Of a DNA stretch of 64,000 nucleotides, positions 28,501-37,500 are shown in pieces (position 1 is the first letter of the stretch; every line of letters begins with the position of its first letter). The DNA is from Antedon mediterranea (taxonomy: Eukaryota; Echinodermata; Crinoidea; Comatulida; Antedonidae). The notes below the pieces were generated by a model. That model saw nothing but the letters and a program-made list of their open reading frames with translations, was not told the DNA's origin and made no database searches. The stretch spans positions 18,475,201-18,539,200 of the forward strand of contig NC_092670.1 of the NCBI RefSeq assembly GCF_964355755.1, in the 5' to 3' direction. Both the position numbers and the translations under genes were made by a program.

Positions 28501-30396
28501 TGCAACCTTATATAGTAATAGCATACCCATGTTTGGTCATAAAAAGATATCATGCAACCTTATATAGTAATAGCATACCCATGTTTGGTAATAAAAAGAT
28601 ATCAGTGCAACCATAGTAATTGCATAGCCATGCAAAGATATTGAACCAATAGTAATTGTGTGCCCATATTTGATCATGGCGAGATATCCTTGCAACCTTA
28701 TATAGTAATGTTTTGCCCATGTTTGGTCATGATACTATATCATTGCAACCATATAGTAATTGTGTTCTCATAATTGGTTATGAAAAAAGTTAACAAATTA
28801 TTCTTGTATTGCAGTCAATTAAACAGGGTGTATATGATGTGGTACCTAGAAACACATTTGATGGTCTAACAGCCGAAGACTTTAGACTTCTTTTGAATGG
28901 TGTTGGTAAAGTAGATATACTTAGGCTTATCAGTTACACCACCTTCAATGATGAAACTGGTAAGATATGGATATTTATAACAACAATTAAGAACACAAAT
29001 TATTAAAATTAATATAGTAATCATCTGTATTACAGACCTGTAAGAAATGTCAAAATCTACATTTTAAAGAAGAAAGTCAAATTATCATCAATCTATCATC
29101 TCTCATCTATCGTGTATTTTGTTTTTCGATATTGAACCCCTAACTCTTTAATCAAACAAAAAAACCATCTGCCCTGCCACATTTACCAAGTTATTGTAAA
29201 CTCTGTGAATAAATTAATTAATTAGTTTGTAAATGTATTACAAAGCTTTTGTAGGTTTATGGTATTTCCAGCAATTATTTTCACTTGAATAGCAATGTAA
29301 TGTAACTTATAATGTAACACAATACTCTGCAGGTTCAAGTGAAGCCAATGACAAGCTGACACGGTTTAAACAATGGTTCTGGTCAATTGTTGAAAAGATG
29401 AACAATGAACAAAGACAAGATCTGGTGAGTACTTTATCATATCTTACTTATCATTCATTTTTACTTGGCAAAACAAGATTTTGCCAAATATAGTACTCTC
29501 TTTGTTAGCATGATAGCACCTACTATTTTCAAGTTATTGTTCTGAAAATTTCATTCGGTGGACATAGGTAAATACTTAACAGAACATGCCTATTGAAATT
29601 CAAGAACATCTGTTCATTAATAACTTCACAAATAAAAAAAAGGAAAGTGTGTATTCTTCTAACATGGGCAGAAATATCAACATGCACCCTCTGTGTCAAT
29701 ATTAGTACAAGTACTACACTCAGTTTCTGATGTTATACTCTCATGATCACCATCGTCGTTATCCGCCTTACTACCTTCACCACCATCATCATCTACCATT
29801 ATTTTTTACCACAACATTTAATACATTTAATTCCCTTCTAACAAGGACGTAATCCAGGACTGATTGTATCTGTCCTCTGCGCTTGTTGGCCGTTCTTAAT
29901 TACAGTTCACTCATTGAAGAACGTGTGATGCATATTAGTGAAACATGTCAGCTTAGCTATGCACACCTTTTTTTGTTATATCTGCATGTAAATACACATT
30001 TTAAAGCCATTTGGGCATAAATTGTTTTAGAACTGTGCTTCTGTATATAAATTTACGTAAGGGCAAAATTTGTTAATTCATGCGTAACTTCTAGATGCTT
30101 GCATACGATCAAATTATCATATAATTATTAAGTTGAAGTAAAATTCTATATTTATTGTATATATAATTGGATAATTTGTTTAGGTTTATTTCTGGATGTC
30201 AAGTCCTAATTTACCAGCAAGTGAGGAGGGATTCCAACCAATGCCGACGATCACAATCCGACCACCAGATGATAATCACTTACCCACAGCTAACACATGC
30301 ATATCAAGGCTCTACATCCCTCTATACAGCTCCAAGACAATACTCAAGAAGAAGATTCTGTTGGCTATTAAAACAAAAGCATTTGGTTTTGTGTAA
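4519..30396 (+). CDS. UBR5: E3 ubiquitin-protein ligase UBR5 (EDD/hyd)
   Basis: Complete gene, 44 coding exons, 3093 residues (human about 2799). UBR5 is a large mainly nuclear HECT E3 that binds N-degrons and builds ubiquitin chains. The start ([21 protein letters not shown]) matches the conserved UBR5 N-terminus. Exons: 4519-4580, 6338-6379, 7450-7531, 7908-7984, 8443-8547, 9292-9511, 9929-10016, 10125-10244, 10501-10712, 10911-11033, 11511-11621, 11917-12074, 12704-12818, 13339-13660, 13789-14157, 14651-14805, 14943-15146, 15356-15569, 15922-16081, 16283-16618, 16829-17108, 17453-17544, 17933-18079, 18174-18280, 18403-18529, 18946-19075, 19523-19680, 20006-20174, 20481-20757, 21122-21289, 21542-21787, 21954-22201, 22777-23824, 23967-24882, 25143-25362, 25540-25798, 25991-26238, 26543-26673, 26935-27165, 27421-27505, 27995-28264, 28815-28959, 29333-29424, 30184-30396. 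All phases agree. The intron after 20757 uses a GC donor. Excess length lies in the Ser/Ala-rich exons 33-34. Confidence 0.97.
5630..6055. repeat. three imperfect tandem copies in UBR5 intron 1
   Basis: A block containing GTGGGATTATAC..., ATATGGTAATATT or GCGGTAATATTTTT, and AAAACTAAAAATTGCCATTTG recurs about three times with a spacing of some 150-190 bases. Copies have diverged by indels. No coding content. Confidence 0.6.
6750..7012. repeat. four-copy ~66-bp tandem repeat in UBR5 intron 2
   Basis: The unit begins AATATCGCTCCCAG and ends CTATTAAAGGGACACATTC. There are four copies, nearly identical except for small indels in the C run. The reverse frame stays open only because the unit length is close to a multiple of three. 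Confidence 0.93.
7575..7740. mobile_element. fold-back MITE, family 1 (copy 1)
   Basis: Reference description of the family. The ends are TAAAGCTCTGTCTACACTATCAAAC and its inverse. Next come ACTAGTTTGACAAAAAAAGTG or CTTTATGTGACAAAAAA, then a near-palindromic core (GTGATGTGCCCATATATGG ... CCATATTTGGGCACATCAC). Units are about 110-165 bases, non-coding, and would fold into one hairpin. Outer TA dinucleotides suggest insertion at TA, as for Tc1/mariner-type MITEs (inference). This copy's right end is degenerate (GTAGATTAGGCT). Confidence 0.85.
8082..8345. mobile_element. probable degenerate MITE, family 6
   Basis: It starts AAAGATACATATACTGTACATAATTGTCCCCCT and holds a T/A-rich interior resembling the better preserved copy at 62484-62745. 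The right end is not clear. Confidence 0.4.
8967..9227. mobile_element. MITE-like element with AAGCC ends
   Basis: The left end TAAGCCTCGATCGCATTAGAC and inverted right end TAAAGCCTTGTTCACACTGG match imperfectly. Subterminal parts (GGCTAAATTGACC and GGTAAATTTAACC) also match when inverted. It sits in UBR5 intron 5 and is non-coding. Confidence 0.55.
9420..10016 (+). other. UBR5: UBR5 UBA domain (exons 6-7)
   Basis: Residues about 166-212 ([18 protein letters not shown]..., then [18 protein letters not shown]) form the ubiquitin-associated three-helix domain that binds ubiquitin in this family. It is split by the intron 9512-9928 and followed by an acidic stretch. The match to the vertebrate domain is close to residue-for-residue. 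Confidence 0.93.
9705..9890 (+). mobile_element. LINE 3' end fragment (CR1/L2-like)
   Basis: One frame reads [13 protein letters not shown]..., then [12 protein letters not shown], the usual C-terminal end of non-LTR reverse transcriptase proteins. It is followed by a stop, a GGCGCT-containing 3' UTR and a short ATT-repeat tail. It is 5'-truncated as is usual for LINE insertions, and lies in UBR5 intron 6. Confidence 0.65.
10310..10446. mobile_element. fold-back MITE, family 1 (copy 2)
   Basis: Compact full-length copy in UBR5 intron 8. Both termini are present, the left with a TTCTGTC variant. Confidence 0.85.
10778..10860 (+). repeat. tRNA-like fragment, probably SINE-derived
   Basis: A box-A-like GGCTTGGTGATTG is followed by a box-B-like TTGGTTCAAATCC at the expected spacing. 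The acceptor stem does not pair well, so a functional tRNA gene is unlikely. Confidence 0.45.
11205..11540 (+). repeat. tandemly triplicated splice acceptor upstream of UBR5 exon 11
   Basis: A ~145-160-base segment is repeated. Two intronic copies share CATTTTCACCTAT, TTGGCATA.CATAC and GCCCATCATGAT (about 11215-11320 and 11355-11480). The acceptor with the first bases of exon 11 (TTTTTGTAGAGTCCAGGTGTATTTCAT) has counterparts at about 11354 (TTTTTGTAGAGTGCCAGTTGTATTCCAT) and 11211 (TTTGTGTAGAGACCATGCATATTTCAT). Only the third copy continues into the conserved exon. Confidence 0.7.
12370..12590 (-). repeat. degenerate tRNA-derived SINE fragment
   Basis: It shares CCCTACTCGTCTC and CTTAACCGCTCGGC with the better copies at 34850-35245 and 48000-48280. 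Read on the minus strand the latter gives GCCGAGCGGTTAAG, a tRNA-Leu/Ser-type box A. The middle is diverged. Confidence 0.5.
14419..14561. mobile_element. fold-back MITE, family 1 (copy 3)
   Basis: Intron 15 of UBR5. The right terminus is complete (ATAGTGTAGACAGAGCTTTAA); the left starts at TCTACACTATCAAAC and has lost the outer AAAGCTCTG. Confidence 0.85.
15610..15719. mobile_element. fold-back MITE, family 1 (copy 4, internally deleted)
   Basis: Both outer ends are intact but part of the right core is missing, leaving about 110 bases. It follows UBR5 exon 18 by some 40 bases. Confidence 0.85.
16100..16262. repeat. short tandem repeat in UBR5 intron 19
   Basis: A ~40-45-base unit with CCCACA.AATGTA and TTGTTAGG repeats three to four times with drift. 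No coding content. Confidence 0.55.
17070..18050 (+). other. UBR5: UBR5 UBR-box zinc finger (exons 21-23)
   Basis: Residues about 1173-1240 run from [13 protein letters not shown] through [20 protein letters not shown] and [11 protein letters not shown]. The Cys/His pattern is that of the UBR box, which binds zinc and recognises basic N-terminal residues of N-degron substrates. All expected metal ligands seem present. Introns interrupt it at 17109-17452 and 17545-17932. Confidence 0.93.
17130..17420 (+). repeat. tRNA-derived SINE in UBR5 intron 21
   Basis: The head (about 17139-17208) reads like a tRNA: terminal ATATGGCA pairs with TGTGCCATA, with a box B GGGTTCAAATCC. An unrelated body follows (ATCCTTCGGATGGGGTATAA and TGGTTGTAGGTCC). 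This structure is that of a SINE rather than a working tRNA gene. Confidence 0.6.
18590..18810. mobile_element. MITE family 6 fragment
   Basis: Shares ATGTGTTGTCCCCCAAAA and AGACAAAATAAACAGTT with the copy at 62484-62745. The right end is lost. UBR5 intron 25. Confidence 0.55.
19192..19370. mobile_element. MITE family 5 with CTCCCAATATCGGAC ends
   Basis: The left end TTCTCCCAATATCGGAC is matched by the inverted right end ACTCTCCCAATATCAGAC. The interior contains ATTAAAAACACATTCTGAAT, also seen at about 25870-25920, where another partial copy lies in UBR5 intron 36. Confidence 0.7.
20277..20398. mobile_element. fold-back MITE, family 1 (copy 5)
   Basis: Degenerate copy in UBR5 intron 28. Termini read AAAGCTCTCTATACAC and GATAGTGTAATCAGGCCTTA. 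Confidence 0.75.
20758..21121 (+). other. UBR5: GC-AG intron 29 of UBR5
   Basis: The only way to keep frame is to end exon 29 at 20757 (GATGATG) and use GCAAGT as donor, joining to the acceptor at 21121. The split codon G+AA gives Glu, and the following text ([28 protein letters not shown]) matches vertebrate UBR5. The nearby GT at 20762 would shift the frame. GCAAGT is the classical GC-donor consensus. Confidence 0.85.
22132..22692 (+). repeat. UBR5: six-and-a-half-copy tandem repeat of UBR5 exon-32 end plus splice donor
   Basis: Units of 78-96 bases start at 22132, 22228, 22323, 22419, 22497, 22581 and (partial) 22677. The first unit is the true 3' end of exon 32 ([12 protein letters not shown]... 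to VDIQ) and its donor at 22202. Later units keep the coding-like text and a donor-like site: GTAAGT at 22297, mutated ATAAGT at 22393, GTAAAG at 22483 and 22567, GTAAGT at 22651. Unit 2 has a one-base deletion that brings a stop at 22286-22288, so only the first donor gives a full protein. Confidence 0.93.
24600..24806 (+). repeat. UBR5: coding 21-bp repeat in UBR5 exon 34
   Basis: Residues about 2369-2438 repeat a seven-residue unit of the type AAGPSSS. The last five units are nearly identical at the DNA level and earlier ones are degenerate ([14 protein letters not shown]). It is a disordered linker before the MLLE and HECT regions and accounts for part of the extra length over vertebrate UBR5. 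It is likely polymorphic by slippage. Confidence 0.9.
26185..26673 (+). other. UBR5: UBR5 MLLE (PABC) domain (exons 37-38)
   Basis: Residues about 2688-2749 ([16 protein letters not shown], then [20 protein letters not shown]) contain the KITGMLLE core typical of the MLLE domain shared with poly(A)-binding protein. It binds PAM2 peptides such as those of Paip proteins. An Arg/Glu-rich stretch encoded from 25991 precedes it, as in vertebrate UBR5. Confidence 0.93.
26929..26934 (+). promoter_or_regulatory. UBR5: NAGNAG tandem acceptor before UBR5 exon 39
   Basis: AAGCAG offers two acceptors three bases apart. Using either keeps frame and adds or omits one residue (Arg-Glu-Glu or Ser-Arg-Glu-Glu). 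Confidence 0.6.
27060..30396 (+). other. UBR5: UBR5 HECT catalytic domain (exons 39-44)
   Basis: The last ~340 residues, from about [15 protein letters not shown] to the C-terminal AFGFV. The catalytic cysteine is in [14 protein letters not shown], codon 30298-30300, residue 3062. It lies 31 residues before the end, the same spacing as in human UBR5. The tail ends in the short hydrophobic motif usual for HECT ligases. Nothing suggests inactivation. Confidence 0.96.
28277..28790. repeat. 52-bp tandem repeat in UBR5 intron 41
   Basis: The unit is CATAAAAAGATATCATGCAA followed by CCTTATATAGTAATAGCATACCCATGTTTGGT. About six copies from 28277 to 28590 are near-perfect. Three or four diverged copies continue to 28790, just before exon 42. 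The array begins 12 bases inside the intron. Confidence 0.95.
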
Positions 30397-31060
30397 GATA
30401 GAATGTTTGTCGATTTGATTCAAATGTGCTGTGCACTTTGACCTTTAAAGAGGGAAAGCTGTGCACTTTGACCTACAAAGAGGCAAAGCTGTGCACTTTG
30501 ACCTTTACAGAGGAAAAGCTGTGCACTTTGATCTTTACAGAGTTAAAGCTGTGCACTTTGACCTTTAAAGACATAAATCTGTGCGTAAATGTGCTTTAGT
30601 TGATAAGGAAAGGAACAAAAGTACTGTATTATGGTTTGTGTAAGGGAAAGACTGTAGTGTTTTGGTTTAGGAAAGAAAGCAATCTGCATGGGTTTTTGTG
30701 TAAAGAGAAAGATGCCATGACCTTTTGGTTGTTTGTGCATGAGAAAGAATCCAATACACATATGTTTGGTGTAACTGAAAGATGTTGGCATTAGCTTACA
30801 ATCGAACAAATATGGTTATGTAAGGGGAAGATGCCATGGATTCAAGATTGTATTGTTAAAATGAAATGAATTAGTACGTAATAGTTGAATGCTACTTGTG
30901 TGTAAAACAAACAAAAAAGATTTTTTGTTGTTGAATGTGTCGATGTGTGTATGTGGAGAAGCAAGTCCTATGTTTACAATAATATTCTGGTTAAATAAGT
31001 TGTAAGTGAAAAAGCACATGCTTGCTTATGATCCCATTGCATTAAGAATAAAACGTAGAA
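30397..31060 (+). other. UBR5: UBR5 3' UTR candidate
   Basis: Non-coding sequence after the stop at 30396. The AATAAA at 31047-31052 is a candidate poly(A) signal, which would give a 3' UTR of about 660 bases. Other signals cannot be excluded. Confidence 0.45.
30428..30592 (+). repeat. five 30-bp repeats in the UBR5 3' UTR
   Basis: GCTGTGCACTTTGACCTTTA plus AAGAGGGAA repeats at 30428, 30458, 30488, 30518 and 30548 with strict 30-base spacing, starting 32 bases after the stop codon. Confidence 0.92.
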
Positions 31061-32339
31061 AACGGAACATGAAGAAACGATAACAAAGTGGAAAAAATTC
31101 TTGTAAGCTTAGAAATGTAGTGAAACAGTAAGATAGGAAGAGTTGTTGTTGCATGAAAATGTGAAGTAGTTAAAGGGAATATATACAATATTTTCTACCG
31201 CAATTACTGCAGTTGCTGCAGAACTATGAGACATTTATTACAGAAATATGAAATATATAATGCAGTTGATAAATAGCCTAATATGGTAACATGCTGTAAT
31301 GACGACATGTGCAATCTGTTATAACTTTATAAAAGTATTATCTACTTTTAATGGACTAAGAATAATTGTTGATATTATTGTGAAAAGAAATATAAAACTA
31401 GCAATTGTTTACTATTTCATAATCATATCAATGATAATTGAATGGTTTTCTTAGATATGATGATGCTCCTTTGAAATGTTCCCGACATACCAACAATTAT
31501 AGAGCGCCCTCAATACCTACAGGACTTTATTGCTATACGCAGCCAATGTATTTTACAGTTTTTAATCATGTATTCAAAATACATTTAATTATTACAAGCA
31601 AGATCTTTTATTTTATTTTTTCCAAAGATAAATGGAAGAATCTCTTCTGTTATCTTTTTAATTATGCTGTTTATTTTTAAATAATATTTTATTCTTTGTG
31701 TTTTATTAAGAGTTACTTGAAATATGGAATGTTTGTATAAATCCAATGTGAATCAATATCAATGTTTAGGATTAATGCAAGGCTAGTGAATTAGGGCGTT
31801 GTACCAATAGGCAAGTACTCCTAGCCTAAAAGCGGCACTGAAAACAGTTTGACCAATCACAATGCGATGGATCATCCAAACTGTCGCTTGTGATTGGTCA
31901 ACTAACTTGCGTTGGGTCCAAGTGGAAACAAACCAACTACTAGTCAGAGTATGTGAACCGATATAGAGGTCAGGTATTCATTTAATATAATTGTTACGCA
32001 AAATAAATGAATACACAATAACTATTATGCCTATAATGAGTTTATTTATTCGTTTTGTTAATTCAACATTTAATTTCTTAACATTTAATCATCTTCTTAT
32101 AGGCTCACTCACGTAACTAGACATGTCGAACAATTAAATAAGCCGATATTTTGGCCATTTTTCGAAAAAATCCTTGTATTTTAAAAATGGCCAATTATCG
32201 ACCCTTTTATTTTTCGACATAACTGGTGTCTATGGTACTATAAGATGATGATAAGGCAATATATGATCATATAGAGCAATTTTATCACATAATAATTAAT
32301 TTTAAAAAGCCAATATTTTGGCCATTTTTCGAAGAAATC

Positions 32340-32625
32340 CGTGAATTGCACCCCCTATAATAGATAGTTATTAACTGTTATATTATAGGGGGTGCAATCT
32401 GTCACGAGGGTACCTAATATTCTAGACAGTCCGAAATATATTTCACCCCTACAGTATAATAAATATTTATTAACTGTTATATTATAGGGGGTGCAATCTG
32501 TCACGAGGGTACCTAATATTCTAGACAGTCTGAAATATATTTCACTCCTACACTAAATATTTATTAACTGTTATATTATAGGGGGTGCAATCTGTCACGG
32601 GGTACCTCTGACAGTCCGAAATATA
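32340..32625. repeat. three-copy ~100-bp tandem repeat with inverted end
   Basis: TTATTAACTGTTATATTATAGGGGGTGCAATCTGTCACG recurs at about 32368, 32467 and 32571, and the AATATTCTAGACAGTC segment between copies is shared. The left edge also carries the inverse TGCACCCCCTATAATA (32347-32362), giving a 16-base-arm palindrome with the first unit. Confidence 0.85.
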
Positions 32626-32984
32626 GTTAAACTTTTTTCACGCTGCTGCTTTAGCCCACTACGTCCCAGGAGGATGACTCATTAAGAAACCGAAAGTAAA
32701 GCAGCAGTTATATATCTAAGGTTGACAGTTTTGTTAAAATGCATACTCGACTGTAATTTATAGGTACCACCAAAAAACGTCTGGGAAAGAGTCTAACGGT
32801 TGAATGACAAATCTCAAAGCATTTGTGGTATTTATGAGTCCCATGATAATTCGCTGTCAGATGATACTTCACACTTGAATGAAGTATCTAGGCGTGATGA
32901 AGTGACCCCCAGACTTGACGACCTTAGCAATAAAATAAACTAAAGTGACTGACATGAAACACAGACTCTGTAACAAAAAAATAA

Positions 32985-33182
32985 TATTTGTTCACATATA
33001 AAAAAAGAAAAGAATCGTTAATAATTATAACTCAAACCATTGTCTGACAGACAATTTAAGTATTTTTTGCTTTAAAATTACATTTTTTTCAGGTAAAATA
33101 ACTATTATGTGACAATAAAATGACACATTCAAACACAAATTTGAAATAAAAAATATTTTTCAGAGGGGCAATATATCTTTAA
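32985..33182. mobile_element. MITE family 6 partial copy
   Basis: Shares CATTGTCTGACAGACAATTTAA, AATAACTATTATGTGACA and the end GAGGGGCAATATATCTTTA with the copy at 62484-62745. The left end is lost or diverged. Confidence 0.6.
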
Positions 33183-33356
33183 ACTGTTACGTCAATAAGC
33201 GAGCAGCGTTTTTTGTAAGAAATATTTCTTTTTGTATTATTAACTAGTGAATCAGACGTTCGAAAAAAAAAAATAAATATACAATAATAATTCAATTCAA
33301 CATTTAGTTTAGAAAAAATATTCCATAGCACACACTTAATTGATATTCAGTCGATT

Positions 33357-33405
33357 CATAGAGATATTATAGTGATTATAGTTCACTATAATATCTCTAT
33401 GGTCG
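33357..33405. repeat. perfect hairpin CATAGAGATATTATAGTG
   Basis: An 18-base arm (33358-33375) and its exact inverse surround a short loop. A related, partly deleted version (CATAGAGATTTCACTATAATATCTCTATG) occurs at 55785-55813, so this is a dispersed palindromic repeat. Confidence 0.85.
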
Positions 33406-34478
33406 ATTGAATTATCATCGATTAACAATACAATCGATCATCGTAATTATCGGTCGTGAGTCGTTATGTGTAAAGCGCCAACTATGCATTATATACTCAT
33501 AAGTAATGGTAACTTGTATTTAACCATTATCGTTATATATAAATTGTTTTGTTCTTTTTTGTGGATTATTTTTCTATACTTTCAGACACAATTATTGTTT
33601 GCTGATACATTTTTCGGTTGTTAGAAAATCTCATTTGTAATTATTTAAGTGTTACATATTTTTGCTTATTAAGCGTCCCATATCATTTTTGTAACTATGA
33701 GGGCGAACTGGAAAAAACAACTGTAAATAGAAAGTGTGATTCCTCTCTCTAAATTTGGTCAATGAGATGAATTATTAATACATTAGAAAGCGATCCAATA
33801 TATATATAGTTTTGTAAGCATTAAATGAGTTATATATTGTTTATTTGATGTACAATATAGAAAATAATGTTTTACTTTAGCCAGCCTAGCTGCTACGTTA
33901 GGTCCTAGCCTGCCATCATCATTCCCCGCATTTTCATGGGGGCGAAGTGCCCTTTTCTGTGCCTCTCCTCCCAGGTTAAAAGGCAAAAATGAGGGCCTAA
34001 ACCTATTTTTTTGTAAACCACTCATTGGTTGCATATTTATCCACTGAATAAAGACCTAGACTTAGAAGAATATCGGATATATTATTTATTTAGTGATTAC
34101 AAAATATTATTTTATTTTAGTAATATTAATATTATCAATTATTACTATTAGGCCTATACTACTATATACTAGCCTAGCTAGGCCTATAATTATATTAAAT
34201 TGACTGATGCCTGGGCCTAACTAGTCTAGGCTAAATAATATATTATTTATTATTAATTAACAAAATATTATCTTATAAATCATTAATATTATGAATATGA
34301 TTTTTAATAAACCAAGGCCTACTAGGCCTAGACTATTATTATTAATTACTATTAATAATTATCATCAAATTGACTCTGCAAAACAATTCCTCCTCTACTA
34401 CTAGTATTACTTGTACTAGTTTACTACTAGTGACAGTGTAAGATTGGGTTTGTAAGATTCCTGTATTTCTTTCTGCAG

Positions 34479-34507
34479 GCTCACATCATTATCGCAGAGT
34501 TTGGAAG
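34479..34507 (+). other. IFT140: IFT140 5' UTR part of exon
   Basis: A pyrimidine-rich acceptor (TTTCTTTCTGCAG, ending 34478) lies 29 bases before the ATG. The coding start therefore seems to sit in a second exon, with an untranslated first exon upstream. Confidence 0.55.
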
Positions 34508-37500
34508 ATGGCTGTATATTTCGACCATAGAGTCCAGACAGTTGCTGGAAGTCAAGTTGACATTGCATGGCATGATACACAACTACTTCTAGCTGTTGCT
34601 ACAAGAACAGAAGGAGGTGGAGGCACTGTGCAACTCTATAATGAAGAGGTATTTATTTTTTAATTTTTAACAATATTTTGAATTTATAAAGCGTTAACTA
34701 ATATGCGACACTTTATAAATAGGGGTAATAATAATTTATATTAATTAGCATCTAAAAGACAAAGATAAGTGATTGTAAAATAATAGTTCATTTCATTTAT
34801 TCAACAGTATGTAATATAATAATATAATATATAATAATATAATATATAATCATACGAATTTGTAAAGCGCCAATTCCAGCAACAATTAGTGATCAAAGGC
34901 GCTGTGGACTTAGATGTTAATACATCTTTTCAACAACATTCTTCTCCCCTAAGGGTCACATCATGGCATCGGCAGACAACGACGGCGCCATTACGTTATG
35001 TCCATGACAGTGTGTATGTATGAACTAGTACATAGAAGTAACCCCCTACTCGTCTCGAAAGATGTACTAGGTTCTTTAAAGTGCACATGAGCCAGATGTA
35101 CACTGGACCTACGGTTTATAGTCCTTATCCGAGAAGAATTGTTCTACCACCAGAACCATGGAGCAATGAGCCTCGAACCCTTGCCGATTTGATGGCTATG
35201 GATTACGGTTCCACTGTCTTAACCGCTCGGCCACACTTACTCACAACTCACTGGCCCAAGTACAATAATAGATAATAATACATACATTTAATTTTGAGTA
35301 GTACTAACAGCAAGTTACATTCATAGTTGTTCATTGGTAAAAGAAACTTTTTATTTTTATTGACATTCTAAAACAATACAGTAGATGGCCATAGCAAGAG
35401 GTTTAAAATGACAGGTCAAAGATGTTTTAAATATAATTTTATATATACAAGCTGTGCCGGGCAATGGGAGGCAGTTTGTGAAAATTTAAAGTTTCATGCA
35501 GTATATATTTAGTGTTGTTTTCATTCTCTTTTTTTTAGGGTGAAGAACTAGAAAATGCCTGTGTTCAACGCTCATGTGGCTCGTCTTCGTTAAGTTGGCA
35601 CCCTCTTAAGCCCATCTTTGCCAGTGGATGGGAATCTGGCCAGGTTCTTGTGTGGAATGATGAATCCAAAGAAGTGCATGAAGCACCAAATTTGCATAAA
35701 TCAGAAGTGTGCTTGATCACGTGGAACGATCGTGGAACTAGAATCGTAACTGCTGACAAGGTAATGTTGTTTATTGAATCTCTTTTGATACAATAATATT
35801 AAATTCAGTATTTGTTTTCTTTTGTGCATAAGAAACAGCATGTGCATGCTGTGGGCACTGTCCTGTGTCTGCCATAAGCCCAGTATACTATGTATGTCAT
35901 ACACTATATTTAACTCCATCAGGCTGGGCTTATAATAGTATGGAAGGCCGATACAAAAGGTCGCATTAATCCAACACCAGTGTGTCAACATGAAAATCAA
36001 CAGAAACCAAGGCAGTGTATATTTAAACCAACACCACAAGACAATTCAGAGTAAGTTAAACAAAATGGGAAAATTGTGTTGATATTATAAATATATAAAG
36101 TTTTATACTACACAAAGAAGATACTCAAGATCCAGAAACATATACTTCTTATTCAATTTATTATAGATTAATTAATTATATTAACTGATTTTTAGATCAG
36201 AAATAGCTGCACTGGCCCGGGCAGCTGTTAGAGGAGATGAGAGGGCGCTTGACATGTTTTCATGGCGTAAGGAGCTCATCAAGTCGTCCAAGACAAATGC
36301 TGGTGATGGATTTTCTTGTTACATCGCTGGAGCAGATGGTAAGTTTCTTAAAATTGTCTCACTATGACGATAAAGCTCTATCTACACTATTGATATTTAT
36401 TGATATTTGTTTTATTTCATTTCAAGCACGACAAAATACAGTACATTTGTAACATTGTAAAACTAGTTTGACAAAAAAAGTGTGATGTGCCCAAATATGG
36501 TAGTGATATTACATCATTGTGTCTATACTGTATATGGGGGCATCATATTTTTTGTCACATAAAGTTTGATTGTGTAGACAGAGCTTAATATGTCCTTGCC
36601 AATTATAATCCCCTCAAGCATTGTTTTTTAAACCTTGAGTAGATTTGAAAAAAACATTCATACAGATCTTTATGTCACTTTTTTTCATTTTTCCATTTTG
36701 TAGGTGATGTGATTTACATTGATGAAAAGGGAAACGTCTTCAACATGCATAAGTGTGAGGAACCGGTGAAGAAGCTTCTATACAATGAGCATCGTAACAT
36801 CCTGGTTATCATCACCGATTCTCTGATGCTTTCTCAACATACTGTCATGAGTGATGGAAAGTTACAGGAGACTATGAAGGTATGAATGATAAAAAGCTCT
36901 GTCTACACTATCAAGTGTGGTGTGTCCAAATATGGTAGTGATATGCCCAAATATGGTAGTGTTATGACATCACCATGTCCATATACTGTATGGGCACATC
37001 ACATTTATTTGTCACATAAAGTTTTATAGTGTAGACAAGGCTTTATATAGAGTTAAACCAAACACATTGAGATTGATAGGCAAATATATTAACCACCATG
37101 CTACAGAGCCACTAAATACTGTTTTGAAGTCTCTAAAGACAATTTAGTACACTAGAGTATTTATATTTGAAATAATACAACATGAAAATATTTGAAAAAA
37201 GATTATTAGAGTTATAATAGATTTGAACCAAACACATTGGTATTGATTAGCAACCATATAAAACACCATGCTACAGAGCCACTAAATTTATTTTGTCTTA
37301 ACAGGTTAAATTGAGTGGCAAGCCAACAGACACAGACTGTGCCATTGTCTGGGCTGGCAAGGGACTGTTAGCAACTGCTAGTGGTGACTGTACTGTTCGT
37401 ATGTGGGACCTCGATAAAGATGATAACTTTGTTCTAGCATTAGATCCACAGTCGGGATTTGAGACAGGAGAATGTGTGAATTGTGTTTCATACTGTAAAA

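Larger units (their letters stand above)
31061..34477. other. intergenic DNA between UBR5 and IFT140
   Basis: AT-rich, no recognisable coding sequence. It holds a fold-back around ACCAATCACAATGCGA and its partner TCGCTTGTGATTGGTC (31848-31902), a repeated TTTTGGCCATTTTTCGAA motif (32150 and 32312), the tandem array at 32340-32620, a MITE-family-6 copy near 32985-33182 and a hairpin at 33357-33405. The IFT140 promoter and first non-coding exon probably lie in the last kilobase; their exact position is not visible. Confidence 0.6.

Noticed and set aside
28277-28790. Regular direct repeats resembling a CRISPR array
   Set aside because: Copies are contiguous 52-base units without unique spacers, in an animal intron.
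30428-30592. Repeated CTTTGACCT as nuclear-receptor half-sites
   Set aside because: A seven-to-nine-base match inside a transcribed 3' UTR repeat is weak evidence; the repetition explains it.
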